Shown here piece by piece: positions 11,894 through 21,707 of a DNA stretch of 64,000 nt (the first letter of the stretch is position 1; each line of letters starts with the position of its first letter). This stretch comes from Epiperipatus broadwayi (taxonomy: Eukaryota; Onychophora; Udeonychophora; Euonychophora; Peripatidae). The notes beneath the pieces are model-generated. The model was not told the DNA's origin. It saw nothing but the letters and a program-made list of their open reading frames with translations, and made no database searches. A program made the translations under genes and the position numbers. The stretch spans positions 3,100,001-3,164,000 of the forward strand of contig JAQFVV010000032.1 of assembly GCA_028023455.1 (NCBI GenBank), in the 5' to 3' direction.

Positions 11894-11963
11894 GAAATAT
11901 ACATTGCTATTATGTGATAAATTAGATGAAATAATTTATCACATAATAGCAATGTATATTTCA
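11893..11963. repeat. Perfect 32-bp inverted repeat (hairpin) at the RTE 5' junction
   Basis: Positions 11893-11924 are the exact reverse complement of 11932-11963, with a 7-base loop (GATGAAA). The right arm contains the RTE target duplication TATCACATAAT (11937-11947) and continues into the flank. The left arm abuts the RTE 5' truncation point, where the match to other RTE copies stops at about CTATCTTTGTTG. The left arm is therefore best read as an inverted copy of the target flank made during integration. Confidence 0.85.
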
Positions 11964-12786
11964 TAACACTCCATGTCATTAAGGAAAAAACTCTTTGCTT
12001 TTCATTCTCTTTTCTTTTGAAATATAATCTTTTCATATGTATATTGCTTATTTTGCAAAAGGTTGTATTTTAATAAATTATTGCTCTTATATAAAAAGGA
12101 AAAGGAAAGAATGTACATACTTGGGACAATCTTTATTAAAAGATAATACAACACAATTGGCTAAAAAGAAAAGTTAACATCTACTTCCAAGGACAAACTA
12201 AAACGTGAATTAAAGCTTAATATACTATACTGAGGAAAATTTATTTTGCTTTCATTGGAAATGTCAAAATATGCATTTGAATTTAAGTAAATATATAAGC
12301 ATGTACTTGAAATGCAATACGAAAGCTTATGGAAAAAAATCAATAATATTATTAACTAAATTAAGATATAACATCAATGCTTAAAAAACTGTTATAGTTA
12401 TGTATTGTAGAAAGTCAAAATTTAAACTTCATACACTCCTATTACTATATCTTGATGTTATATATATTACAGTGATTTTTTTTATGTTTGTCAAAAACTT
12501 TAATACATTCATATAGTGCTTATGTATATTCCAGATCCAGAGGATTAAATTGTATTATAACAAATCGAATAACTATTACTCTTAAGATGATTATGAAAAT
12601 AAAAGCGGATAAATTCTTTGGAAATTAATATTTAGTTGTATGTGATATTTCATATACAAGTTGTTAAAGAGATCTATCTATGCTACAGAATAGAGTGTTG
12701 TGATAACTCTCTAAAAGTGGATTAAGATACTAAACACTCCGGGATAAAATTATATTAGTGCGAATGAATTTTAAGAAATAATAATC
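11964..12786. other. AT-rich DNA, nothing recognised
   Basis: No gene or element is supported. The 12036-11134 open frame begins here, but its first 45 or so residues come from flank and hairpin rather than from the RTE, so that start is accidental. Confidence 0.5.
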
Positions 12787-13279
12787 AGAAAATAATAAAT
12801 TCTTTACACCAGCTATATAAATATCAACTTTTCTTAAAATACATGAAAAGCCTTTTTCAGTATCTGATTTTGTGCCCTTTTCAAATATTAATAATCAATA
12901 GTTAATGAATTATTTCAGACATAAAACTATCTAGTGTTCAATAATGAAATTAAAACAAAGAATAATTAAAAATGAATGGAAATTATATAAATTGACATAT
13001 ATATATAATTGTAAAAAAATGCATGTAATTTATTTTATTTACTGTATTGTTGTGATATAGTCAATTATTTTATAATTACTGGATTTATATATGCAGGTTT
13101 GGATTTATTTTTTGTTTAATTTTATTATTGAACACTGGATGATTTTGTCTAAAATAATTTGAAAATGTAATAGATTATTAACATTTGAAAAGGGCACCAA
13201 ATCAGGTGCTGAAAAGGGCTTTTTATGTATATTAAAAACATTTGATATTTATATAGCTATTGTAAAGAATTTATTATTT
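12787..13279. repeat. Large imperfect foldback (about 180-bp arms)
   Basis: The left arm, about 12787-12968, runs through AATAATAAATTCTTTACA, AGCTATATAAATATCAA, TTTGTGCCCTTTTCAAAT and AGTGTTCAATAATG. The same blocks appear in reverse-complement order at about 13098-13279. The spacer is about 130 bp and AT-rich. The arms are clearly alike but carry mismatches and small gaps. No protein is encoded. It may be a foldback MITE or an old inverted duplication; target duplications could not be identified. Confidence 0.75.
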
Positions 13280-13629
13280 TATGGAAGAACAGCATGAAGA
13301 TGTTTATTCTTTTGCAATTTTGATTTAAGTAATTTGTTTGGAACATTATTAGTCTTGCATAAGTTTTGGATAGTTTAACGAATTATGGAGTTTAAAATAT
13401 ATCTGAACTATGGATATTGAATACCTCATCATCTTTATCCATTGTTCAGCTTCACTTTATTTTATTGTATGCTTATTTTGGAGGAATATTTAATGCATAT
13501 ATGTTTGATGAAGAATAACTGTTTTTAGATATGCACACAATTAGAGGAAAATCATAATGATTATTTAAAATTGTAATTAACCAATAATTTAATTCCCTTT
13601 AAATAACTTATTTAGATTTTATTTTTTTA
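13280..13629. other. AT-rich flank, nothing recognised
   Basis: No supported feature between the foldback and the LTR retrotransposon. It ends with GTAT (13630-13633), one side of the LTR element's target duplication. Confidence 0.5.
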
Positions 13630-13633
13630 GTAT

Positions 13634-15647
13634 TGTGACAGTCAGATGATGTATGTTGGTTTAACCCAGTTCGAATACTAAGCAAAAGTACCTCGAGGCC
13701 ACCCATACGCGAGATATTAAATCAAGAATACTATGACCTCTGCCCTATTTGCCTATTCTCGAGGCTAATTACGAACCAACAACATTATCTGAGCCATACA
13801 TAACTTATTTTTCAACCGGCCAAGCTTAAACTCAGTGGTAGAGACATGGACGAGAACACCTATGGAGCTAAATAATTAAATGTGCCTGGATCATTGAAAA
13901 GTAAAAATAAAGCATTATGATAAAATTAGGAAACTCAAGCTTTTTAGTTAAATAATATATTTAATTAACAACTTTAAAATATGAATAATGATTTAATGGC
14001 CTCCGCTATTCCCTTAAATTAATGAAAACTACTTAGACAATAAAAACAGATTAATATGTTTACGGTCTAAATCTTTTCTTCCCAATTTTATTAAAATTGT
14101 CAACTCGAATCTCCTCGATAAAGTACAATAATAAAAATCTTTTGCAAAGCATTGTCTAATTGCTTTGCGCTAAAAACAGACAGTTTAAAAATTATTTAAG
14201 ACGTATATAGCTAAATCTGATATACATAATAAGCCAGTGGCGGACAGAAGAGGCGTTATCGAGGAGATCAAGTTGGCAAACAGAGGAAACTTACTGGTAT
14301 GGAATTTAGAAACATAAATAAAATTGGAAAGAGATTTTAAATGAAAAAAAATTAACTTTTAAACTTAACCACAAGGGAATACAAAATATTTACACATGTT
14401 AGTAATGAAGAATAGTGAAGAAAAAAAGATTAAATATAGATAGATGATCACACACATATATATTTAAGACTAGTCTAATAAAAATGGTTACATTACAAAT
14501 ATCATTAAATAAAACAATTCATAATATAATTCAATTAAGAAAGGTATGAACAAAAGGGTAGAAAGTAAATAGTTCAATGGAGGAGAGATATGATTACCGT
14601 CCTGGTTTCTTGGTCATGTTTCCTATGGTGTTCGTGGCTTGATCCGACCATCGATAGGTATTTGCCCGAACAAGGAAATGGAGATAAGTAGCATGCTTTT
14701 ATGAAAAGGCCTACAGACACGGCACAGAGTTCAGATGACTATTGAGTGAATACTAAGGCATTTTGATGGTATTTAGGAACCTCGGCGATAGGCAAAGCTA
14801 TTTATTTGCCTAGCCAAGCATAGTAGAATCCATCAAATTCATATGACTTTTAGCTTGAGCATGTTCAAACTTCTCCATGATTTTGAAGATGACAGTTGTC
14901 TAACTTTTTGGAATAAAATCTCCACAAGCAAAATCTGAAATTGTTCTCCAAAGAGAAATCTGAATGCCAGCAAGAAAACTCTGAATAACCAAGTCTTTTG
15001 TTCTCACTTTTATTTATACCCTCTTTGTCAGCTACCTTCTATTGTTTGTATGATCTTAGATCTTGATAAGCCCACCCACACACTCCTTTGTTTCAAGGTA
15101 ACATTTTCTAACAATAACTTTTACTTTTTTACTCTAAATTTCTTTCTTTAAACTTTGAATTTTATTAATTAAAAAAAGAAAGAGAAGGCCATCTTTAATT
15201 TGACTTGAATGGGCTCACTAATTACAAACATACATTGTTTTAGAAAATGTTGGCGGGCTTATCTGAAAATAAATCATACGCATATTTTAACAAGATTTTA
15301 ACAAAAAAATATCTTCTTATTTTTTTATAGTAAAATAAGCATTTTTAAAATAAGCATTTTATTTCAGCAGAATTTTGCATTAACTCGTATATATATGCTT
15401 GACATATATATATGTTTGACTAATAGCTTTGACAAGTAATTTTTATTAACAGAAATTTAATCTTGAAATGGAATTTATTTAAAATGAAATAGTTAAATGC
15501 AAATACAAATTATATAAACGTAATTAATTTTAGCTTTAATGCAAAACCCTGCTGATATTGGACTATAAACTTAATTCAGGTCTATAATACTAACTAAGTT
15601 TATAGAAGACTGTGAAGCATGGATCGGACTTCAGATCCATTGCTTCA
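13634..15647 (-). repeat. 3' LTR of the LTR retrotransposon
   Basis: About 2.0 kb, matching the repeats at 21708-23734 and 27392-29417. On the + strand it starts TGTGACAGTCAGATGATG and ends CCATTGCTTCA. It is the most divergent of the three: it lacks a roughly 30-bp segment near 13886 that the other two share, and differs at many single bases. This agrees with its being the opposite LTR of the original insertion. Confidence 0.85.
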
Positions 15648-15973
15648 TTTCCCAATAGTTAGTGAGCAAAAAAAAATGTTAAAAAAAATGCTGTTGCTTC
15701 AGGTTGGAGGTAAAAATTTTGTGCCAGGTGAGTTCAAGCCTACTCTTTATTTGCTGTAATATTTAATTTGTTACTGACTAACAGTCTTTCTTTTTTTACT
15801 ATATAACTAACGGTTTATCCATAATTCAATCTCCTGTATCTTAAATTGAGTCCGTGTTGTTTTTAGTCTAACAAGTTATATTTATCTTTTTACTTTCTAA
15901 ATTTTCCGGTGTCCGCTGGTACATAAGGTTTTAAGTTTCTGTTTCTAATATTATACTTCTTTTTAGGCCGAGA

Positions 15974-16735
15974 TTATTTTTCCAAAACACTTATTCCACA
16001 CTTCTTTTTTAATGTGTGAGGGCCTTTATATATCGGGAAAAACTTTTTTACTTTCCTCCACAATTTACTACTTGGCCTAAGGTCTCTTAGCCATGCTTGG
16101 TTTCCTTTCCTGCATTTATATTGCCGGTTTCGATTCTTACGATGCCGAGCTGTACCTCTTGATTTTTCCCTTGCCTTCTTTTCTTGCTCAGTCATGTTCT
16201 GGACTTGGAGACAGATTTTCAAGCTATCAAGGAAGTGTCTAGGGTTCCCTCCCGGTTCTTCTCTAAAACATTTTATGTTGCTAATCTTTGCCAAAGGAGT
16301 TATAGTATTGATTACTGTCGCAGTAAAGATTTCACTGCCTTGTTGCGCCTGGATTTGGTTCAACAACTGTTGATCCTCTGTTTTTTTACTCTCCTCATTC
16401 ATTTGTCCAGAGAAGTCCAACTGGTGAGTGGCTTCGCCTGTTTCATAATCACTCTAGGATTTCATATCAGTGTAGGATTTCATATCAGTGTCGTCTTGTT
16501 TTTGAGTATCATCTTCTGGTGATGCTTCTGTTACAATACTCTGTTCTTGATGGAGTTCCATATGTGCCTCCAAACGGTTCAATTTTTGCGATGTAATATT
16601 CATGAATTCTTGGAACATGTTCATCATCATTTTGTCTCAGTCTCTCATTTCTTTGATGAGATCTTCCAAATTGTATTTTTGGTCACTATGAGTACATATT
16701 GACCTATAAATTTTGCCTCTCTTCTGTTCCTCCAT
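15974..16735 (-). pseudogene. Gag fused to integrase C-terminus by internal deletion
   Basis: The start is the ATG at 16735-16733. The N-terminal part is Gln/Glu/Lys-rich and includes FMNITSQKLNRLEAHMEL and a repeated TDMKSY/TDMKS pair. A Gag-like block follows: FREEPGGNPRHFLDSL. At about residue MTEQEKKA it passes in frame into a basic stretch and WLRDLRPSSKLWRKVKKFF, which resembles the C-terminal domain of retrotransposon integrases (the usual GDLVWLR..KL..KF..YxGPY pattern). The whole of protease, RT, RNase H and the integrase core is missing. Two stops lie in the N-terminal part (at about 16637 and just before 16420); the last 148 codons are open. It cannot act alone. Confidence 0.75.
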
Positions 16736-17599
16736 TTTTGCCTAATATTGGCTATTTTTTATATAACAATCCCACCTTATTTGTAAAACGTATTTTAGTT
16801 TTTTTATAAACAATCTAGATACGTATATTTTATCACACATATCTAGGAGCTATATCCTTCTGTATATAAAAAAAAATTAATTCTTTCTAAACTAAGTCAG
16901 TATTCCAAGTTCCAACTATCTGTTTTCTTTATATGTTTTCAGAAATTAACTTTGCCTATCTCATGAGGTCCTATTTTAAATCTATGCCTATATGTATCTG
17001 TTTGTACATGGAAAAAAAATATAAAATCTTGCCGTGTCTGTTTTTAATATTTATACTACATATTATTCTCCTCACTTTACTTTATTTATTGTTATATTTA
17101 TTAAAATGTCATTAATAAGTTGTCACAATACAATTAAAATAATACACTTACAGCTTGACCTGGCTTTCTCTGACACCTGAAACAACTACAAAATGCATTT
17201 ACATTAATATACAAGTATATATATATTAAAAGGAATATGTGAGCAAAATATACATAAGTCATGTTTTAAAAATTATTTGGCTCACTACGCATACATTTTT
17301 ATTTTGATCATCTACCTCCTATGGTTTGTTTATTTGTAATCCGATATGAGAGATTGCACTTGCCGACAAATTTATTTGATAAGGGCGCCAGTCGACAAGA
17401 CAATGGCCATATCAAATATACACATTAATGGATAATGATCCAAGCACACATTAATAAGGATTATAAAGTTTAAATGCGATTAAAATTTATTTTGAGTTTC
17501 ACTTCACTTTCAAAAAAAAAAATCTCTGCATGAATAAGTAAATGCTATTTTAAATGACAATATTAATTAAGTCTAAGATGTATAACAACTCAGTAAAGT

Positions 17600-17800
17600 A
17601 ACATGTCTGACCTGGGTTCGAAACCAGTTACCATTTTGGTCAAGACACAAAAAATCAATTTAAGCAGCCTAAAGTACGATTAACAAAACAAAATATACAC
17701 AAAAAAAATTAAAAATAAAAGTAAAACCCCATGATAACCGCCACTCCGAATTATGAACCTGGGATCGAAACCATCTACCATTTTGGTCACAACCTGAAAT
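17600..17800. repeat. Two tRNA-3'-end-like direct repeats in the leader
   Basis: About 35 bp recurs with 148-bp spacing: GACCTGGGTTCGAAACCAGT plus TACCATTTTGGTCA near 17610-17645, and a version with GGGATCGAAACCATC near 17758-17793. Each resembles a T-arm followed by CCA. The same pair is present in the duplicated copy (about 25687-25722 and 25835-25870). The stem pairing is weak, so they are not functional tRNA parts. Their role, if any, is unknown. Confidence 0.45.
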
Positions 17801-18174
17801 AGATTAACAATCATCAAGCAATTTTACAGAATCACGCATTGAGATCAAAAACTGTTAAAAAAACATTTATATAAAAATGGGTTTTACCGAACTATAACAA
17901 AGTGTATACCATATACACCCATATATATGAATATGTACATCATTAAATAGCATATATATGACTACATATAAATATACAAACAGATATACCTATATAAATA
18001 TTTATTTTATCATCATGTACATGATTTTCTTAGAAAGATTTGTCATATTGCAGACCACATACTCCTATTATTTCAGGCTAGTAAACGCTGGTTGCAAATA
18101 TAACATGGAAGCAATGATTGCAGACATAGACCTATTATTTCAGGCTTCTCAGCAGTTGAGAACTCCAAAGTGTA

Positions 18175-18256
18175 AGGGGTCTTCACCTAAACGGTTACTA
18201 AGGACAAAAAAAACTTCACCTAACGGTTACTCAAAGGGTCTTCACCTAATGGTTAC
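18175..18256. repeat. Short tandem repeat, three CTTCACCTAA units
   Basis: Three units of about 30 bp share CTTCACCTAA(A)YGGTTACT, at about 18179, 18210 and 18239. The array is copied at about 26256-26335 in the tandem duplicate. It lies in the leader region of the LTR element. The open frames covering it at 17958-18275 and 26035-26352 lie on the strand opposite to the element and look accidental. Confidence 0.65.
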
Positions 18257-18989
18257 TCAAAAAATGATTCAATAGCATAATCCGAATTGAGAAAAAAAAA
18301 AACCTTAACTAAAGGTGGCTGACATATATGTTATACAAAAATATATCTTATATATTGTGACAGATATACTGTCTTTCATATATTTATGCAAAAGATCCCC
18401 CCCCATTCAAAATGTCTAGCGTGATTCGGTCTAATTGGAAACGCAATAAAATTGTGATTCTTTAAAAATGAAAAATAAAATCATAATTTTGATTTTTAGT
18501 ATTGATGGATTTAAATAGAATGTTATATCGTCTTATTTTATTTTTTTTTTATTATCTGTCTCAATAAAAAAAAGAAAGAAATTAATTATCCAATCATTAA
18601 AAAGAAAAAAAGAAAAAGGATACTTGAGTTAAACTGAGGCAGTATTCAAATTAGACACGTCGTTGAAGAAAGAAGAAATTTTTTTTTCTCTCTATCGTCT
18701 TACACAGAGGGCTTTAACAAAACGTGAAAATAAAAATAAAAAGTTTTACTAGAGAAATTATAATGAAACTGGAATAAATTAAGAGCTTCACTCTCTCCAT
18801 GCTGTGCCATGACTTTCCATTAATAAAATAACCTGCCTTCGTTTGAATAAAATGGACCGTAAAATTGGAAGGTAATTTTTATAAAATACTAAGACATAAT
18901 AATCAAATATTACAAAGTGAATTTTTCGAACTAATTGCGTAGAATTTGTTCAATAAATATTAAGACATCTTTATTATACTTTTATGTTT

Positions 18990-19636
18990 GACCGAATTAT
19001 AGATATTTAACTGCTTCTAAACTCATTGTAGTGTAATGAAGTTTATGTGTAAGAATATGCTTCTACATTTGGCTAAAATATAAATGCTTCAATTATCAAA
19101 TGATAAATACTCTATAAATCATAGATATTTAATTGCTTCTAAACTCATTGTAGTGTAATGAAGTTTATGTATAGGAATATGCTTCTACATTTGGCTAAAA
19201 CATAAATGCTTCAATTATCAAATGATAAATACTCTATAAATCATAGATATTTAATTGCTTCTAAACTCATTGTAATGTAATAAAGTTTATGTGTAAGAAT
19301 ATGCTTCTACATTTGGCTAAAATATAAATGCCTCAATTATCAGATGATAAATACTCTATAAATCATAAATATTTAACTGCTTTTAAACTCATTGTAATGT
19401 AATAAAGTTTATGTGTGAGGATATGCTTTTACATTTGGCGAAAATATAAATGCCTCAATTATCAAATGATAAGATACTCTATAAATCATAAATACTTATC
19501 TGCTTCTAAATTTACTATAATGTCACAAAGATTATGTGTAAAAATATACTTCCATACTTGGCTAGAGTATGAATGTTTTAATTATCAAATGATAAGATAA
19601 AGAAATGTTATATAAATCATAAATGTTTAATTACTA
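18990..19636. repeat. Tandem array, about five 122-bp units
   Basis: The anchor AACTCATTGTAGTGTAATG recurs at about 19021, 19143, 19265, 19387 and in degenerate form at about 19510, giving a period of 122-123 bp. Each unit also has TTCTACATTTGGCTAAAA and ATCAAATGATAAATACTC. Units become more diverged to the right. The array is directly followed by a different array. Confidence 0.9.
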
Positions 19637-20335
19637 CCAAGCTTTTTCCCATAAAAGAATTAATGAACTATCATTGAATTAGGATATTCATAATTTTCTT
19701 CTCTCAAGTGAAGTCAAAATGAACTATTAAATGAACTCGGAATGAATTATTGTTAAATCAGAATAATCCCAAGCTTTTTCCCATAAAAGAATTAATGAAC
19801 TATCATTGAATTAGGATATTCATAATTTTCTTCTTTCAAGTGAATTCAAAATAAACTATTAAGTGAATTCGGAATGAATTGTTGTTAAACCAGAATGATC
19901 CCAAGCTTTTCCCATAAAAGAATTAATGAACTATCATTGAATTAGGATATTCATAATTTTCTTCTCTCAAGTGAATTCAAAATAAACTATTAAGTGAATT
20001 TGGAATGAATTATTGTTAAACCAGAATGATCCCAAGCTTTTCCCATAAAAGAATTAATGAACTATCATTGAATTAGGATATTCATAATTTTCTTCTCTCA
20101 AGTGAATTCAAAATAAACTATTAAGTGAATTTGGAATGAATTATTGTTAAACCAGAATGATCCCAAGCTTTTCCCATAAAAGAATTAATGAACTATCATT
20201 GAATTAGGATATTCATAATTTTCTTCTCTCAAGTGAATTTAAAATGAACTATTAAATGAATTCGGAATGAGTTATTACTAAACCAGAATGTTTACAAGTT
20301 TATTCTCATAGAGGAATTAATGAACTATTGTTGAA
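19637..20335. repeat. Tandem array, five 131-132-bp units plus a partial
   Basis: The unit start CCAAGCTTTT occurs at 19637, 19769, 19901, 20032 and 20163, with a degenerate partial unit from about 20292. The shared core includes AAGAATTAATGAACTATC and GGATATTCATAATTTTC. The middle units are nearly identical and the end units diverge, the usual pattern of unequal exchange. It abuts the 122-bp array. Confidence 0.9.
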
Positions 20336-21669
20336 ATTGCAAATTGATTGTTATCTAATAAATTTTTTTGTTACTAAAAATTAAATTGGTTGTCCAGTTA
20401 TCCAATTCTATTTTGTTTATCTATCACATCACCCACCAATTATGGCACTGGTTCATGAGAATCTCATGTTCTCTGAGCTACGTCTGACATAACTTGACCT
20501 AGGCCAGTCAGGTTGTAGTGAGATGGAACTCTAATGGCGCTGTTTGGAAAACCAAACATATAAATGTTTAGATGTTCCCAGTCTCTATTGTACTTCATCC
20601 TCTGATGAGCAGGAAATATTGTTGTAGGTGCCATTAACATCTGCACTAGGAATGTCAATTGATAATTCCTTCCTACAGCATGCTCATCAGAAAATTGTTA
20701 CGACTGACGTAATAAAACGGTTGTATGGCGGTCCGGTTACAATATATATATTTTTATTAAAACGAACATACGCATTTACTTTTTATAATGTTGAAAATTA
20801 AGTTTGAATTTTATTAACAAAACTTATACTTATATATTATTTGCTAGGAAACGTAACTACAAAATATTTAAGAGTGAAAAAAGAATTTTGCATGACTATA
20901 ATTATTCATTTTATATAAAAATGAAATGCAGAGAAAGTGAAAAAAATATTTGCTAACACCGTACGTTGACACGTGTTAATTTGAACTTATCAAACTTTCG
21001 ATCTTAGAAAAACTTTCTATTAATGGAAAAATGTTATCTCTTAGATCTTTACAAAAATTTATACAAACGGGAAAAAAATTTATTATCTATTTGTAATTTT
21101 TACTAAAATATTAACACTACCGTATATATGTTATATTTCGAAAAACATTATTACATCAAAACTTCTCATATTTAAGCACTACTAAAATAAAGTACGAAAG
21201 CTATTTTAAGGGAGAGCAGGTGGGTATATATTTGACACTTCCGCCTCATCGAAGCTATATACTTTATACGACAAAACTACTCATTAGGGGGGGGGGAATT
21301 TGCTATAACTCTAAAATCTCATTTTATAATCACACAAAAAAACAACTAACGGAGTGTTAACTTTTCTAAATGTAAAATATTCATTTCATATATACTAAAC
21401 TCGGAAAAAAAATGTTTACCTTATGACACATTTAATTTGTTAATTAATTTAAAAAAATGAAATTTGGCTCACATTAGGAAACAAACTCGGAAAAAGAAAT
21501 TATACATATATTTTTATATAAATATATTAAACTAAAAACACACTTCTCAGGGTACTAATTTTTTTTTTTTAAAATGACATACGTCCCACTGCGACAGCTC
21601 GGAGAAAACTTTTACATATATCTATTACTTCAAATCCTCCTATTCTTCCAATAAAAAAAATGAAATTTT

Positions 21670-21686
21670 CCCCATGTTGGGTGCCA
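21670..21686 (-). promoter_or_regulatory. Primer-binding-site-like sequence after the 5' LTR
   Basis: In element orientation TGGCACCCAACATGGGG lies 21 bases past the LTR end CTGTCACA. It begins with TGG, the complement of the CCA tRNA terminus, and resembles the TGGCGCCCAACGTGGGG type seen in many animal LTR elements. The 21-base gap is longer than usual. An identical copy lies at 27354-27370 in the tandem duplicate. Confidence 0.65.
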
Positions 21687-21707
21687 GGATGCGGGAAAAA
21701 ATTTAAC

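Larger units (their letters stand above)
18356..20741. mobile_element. 2.4-kb insert with TG...CA ends, absent from the tandem copy
   Basis: The insert starts TGTGACAGATATACTG and ends GGTCCGGTTACA, flanked by ATATAT on both sides (18350-18355 and 20742-20747). At the matching place in the duplicated copy (near 26427-26436) the flanks are joined directly as CTTATATATATATTTT, which fits an empty site with a duplication of about 6 bp. The terminal TG/CA and short inverted ends (TGTGAC and TGTAAC) suggest an LTR-type or other non-autonomous element. No coding region is visible. Two tandem arrays fill its middle. Precise loss from the second copy is the alternative. Confidence 0.6.

Noticed and set aside
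11134-12036. A 300-codon frame read as one protein
   Set aside because: Its first 45 or so codons come from flank and the hairpin left arm; only the part from 11893 down is RTE. The fused start is accidental.
16933-17115. Hydrophobic 60-codon frame, present again at 25011-25193
   Set aside because: Leu/Ile-rich content follows from T-rich DNA. It is duplicated only because the whole block is duplicated.
17958-18275. A 105-codon open frame, present again at 26035-26352
   Set aside because: It lies in the leader of the LTR element on the opposite strand, spans a short tandem repeat and has no domain. Its second occurrence is explained by the tandem duplication, not by conservation.
18990-20335. 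CRISPR-like array
   Set aside because: Whole 122- and 131-bp units repeat with no unique spacers, in a eukaryotic transposon-rich context. These are ordinary tandem repeats.
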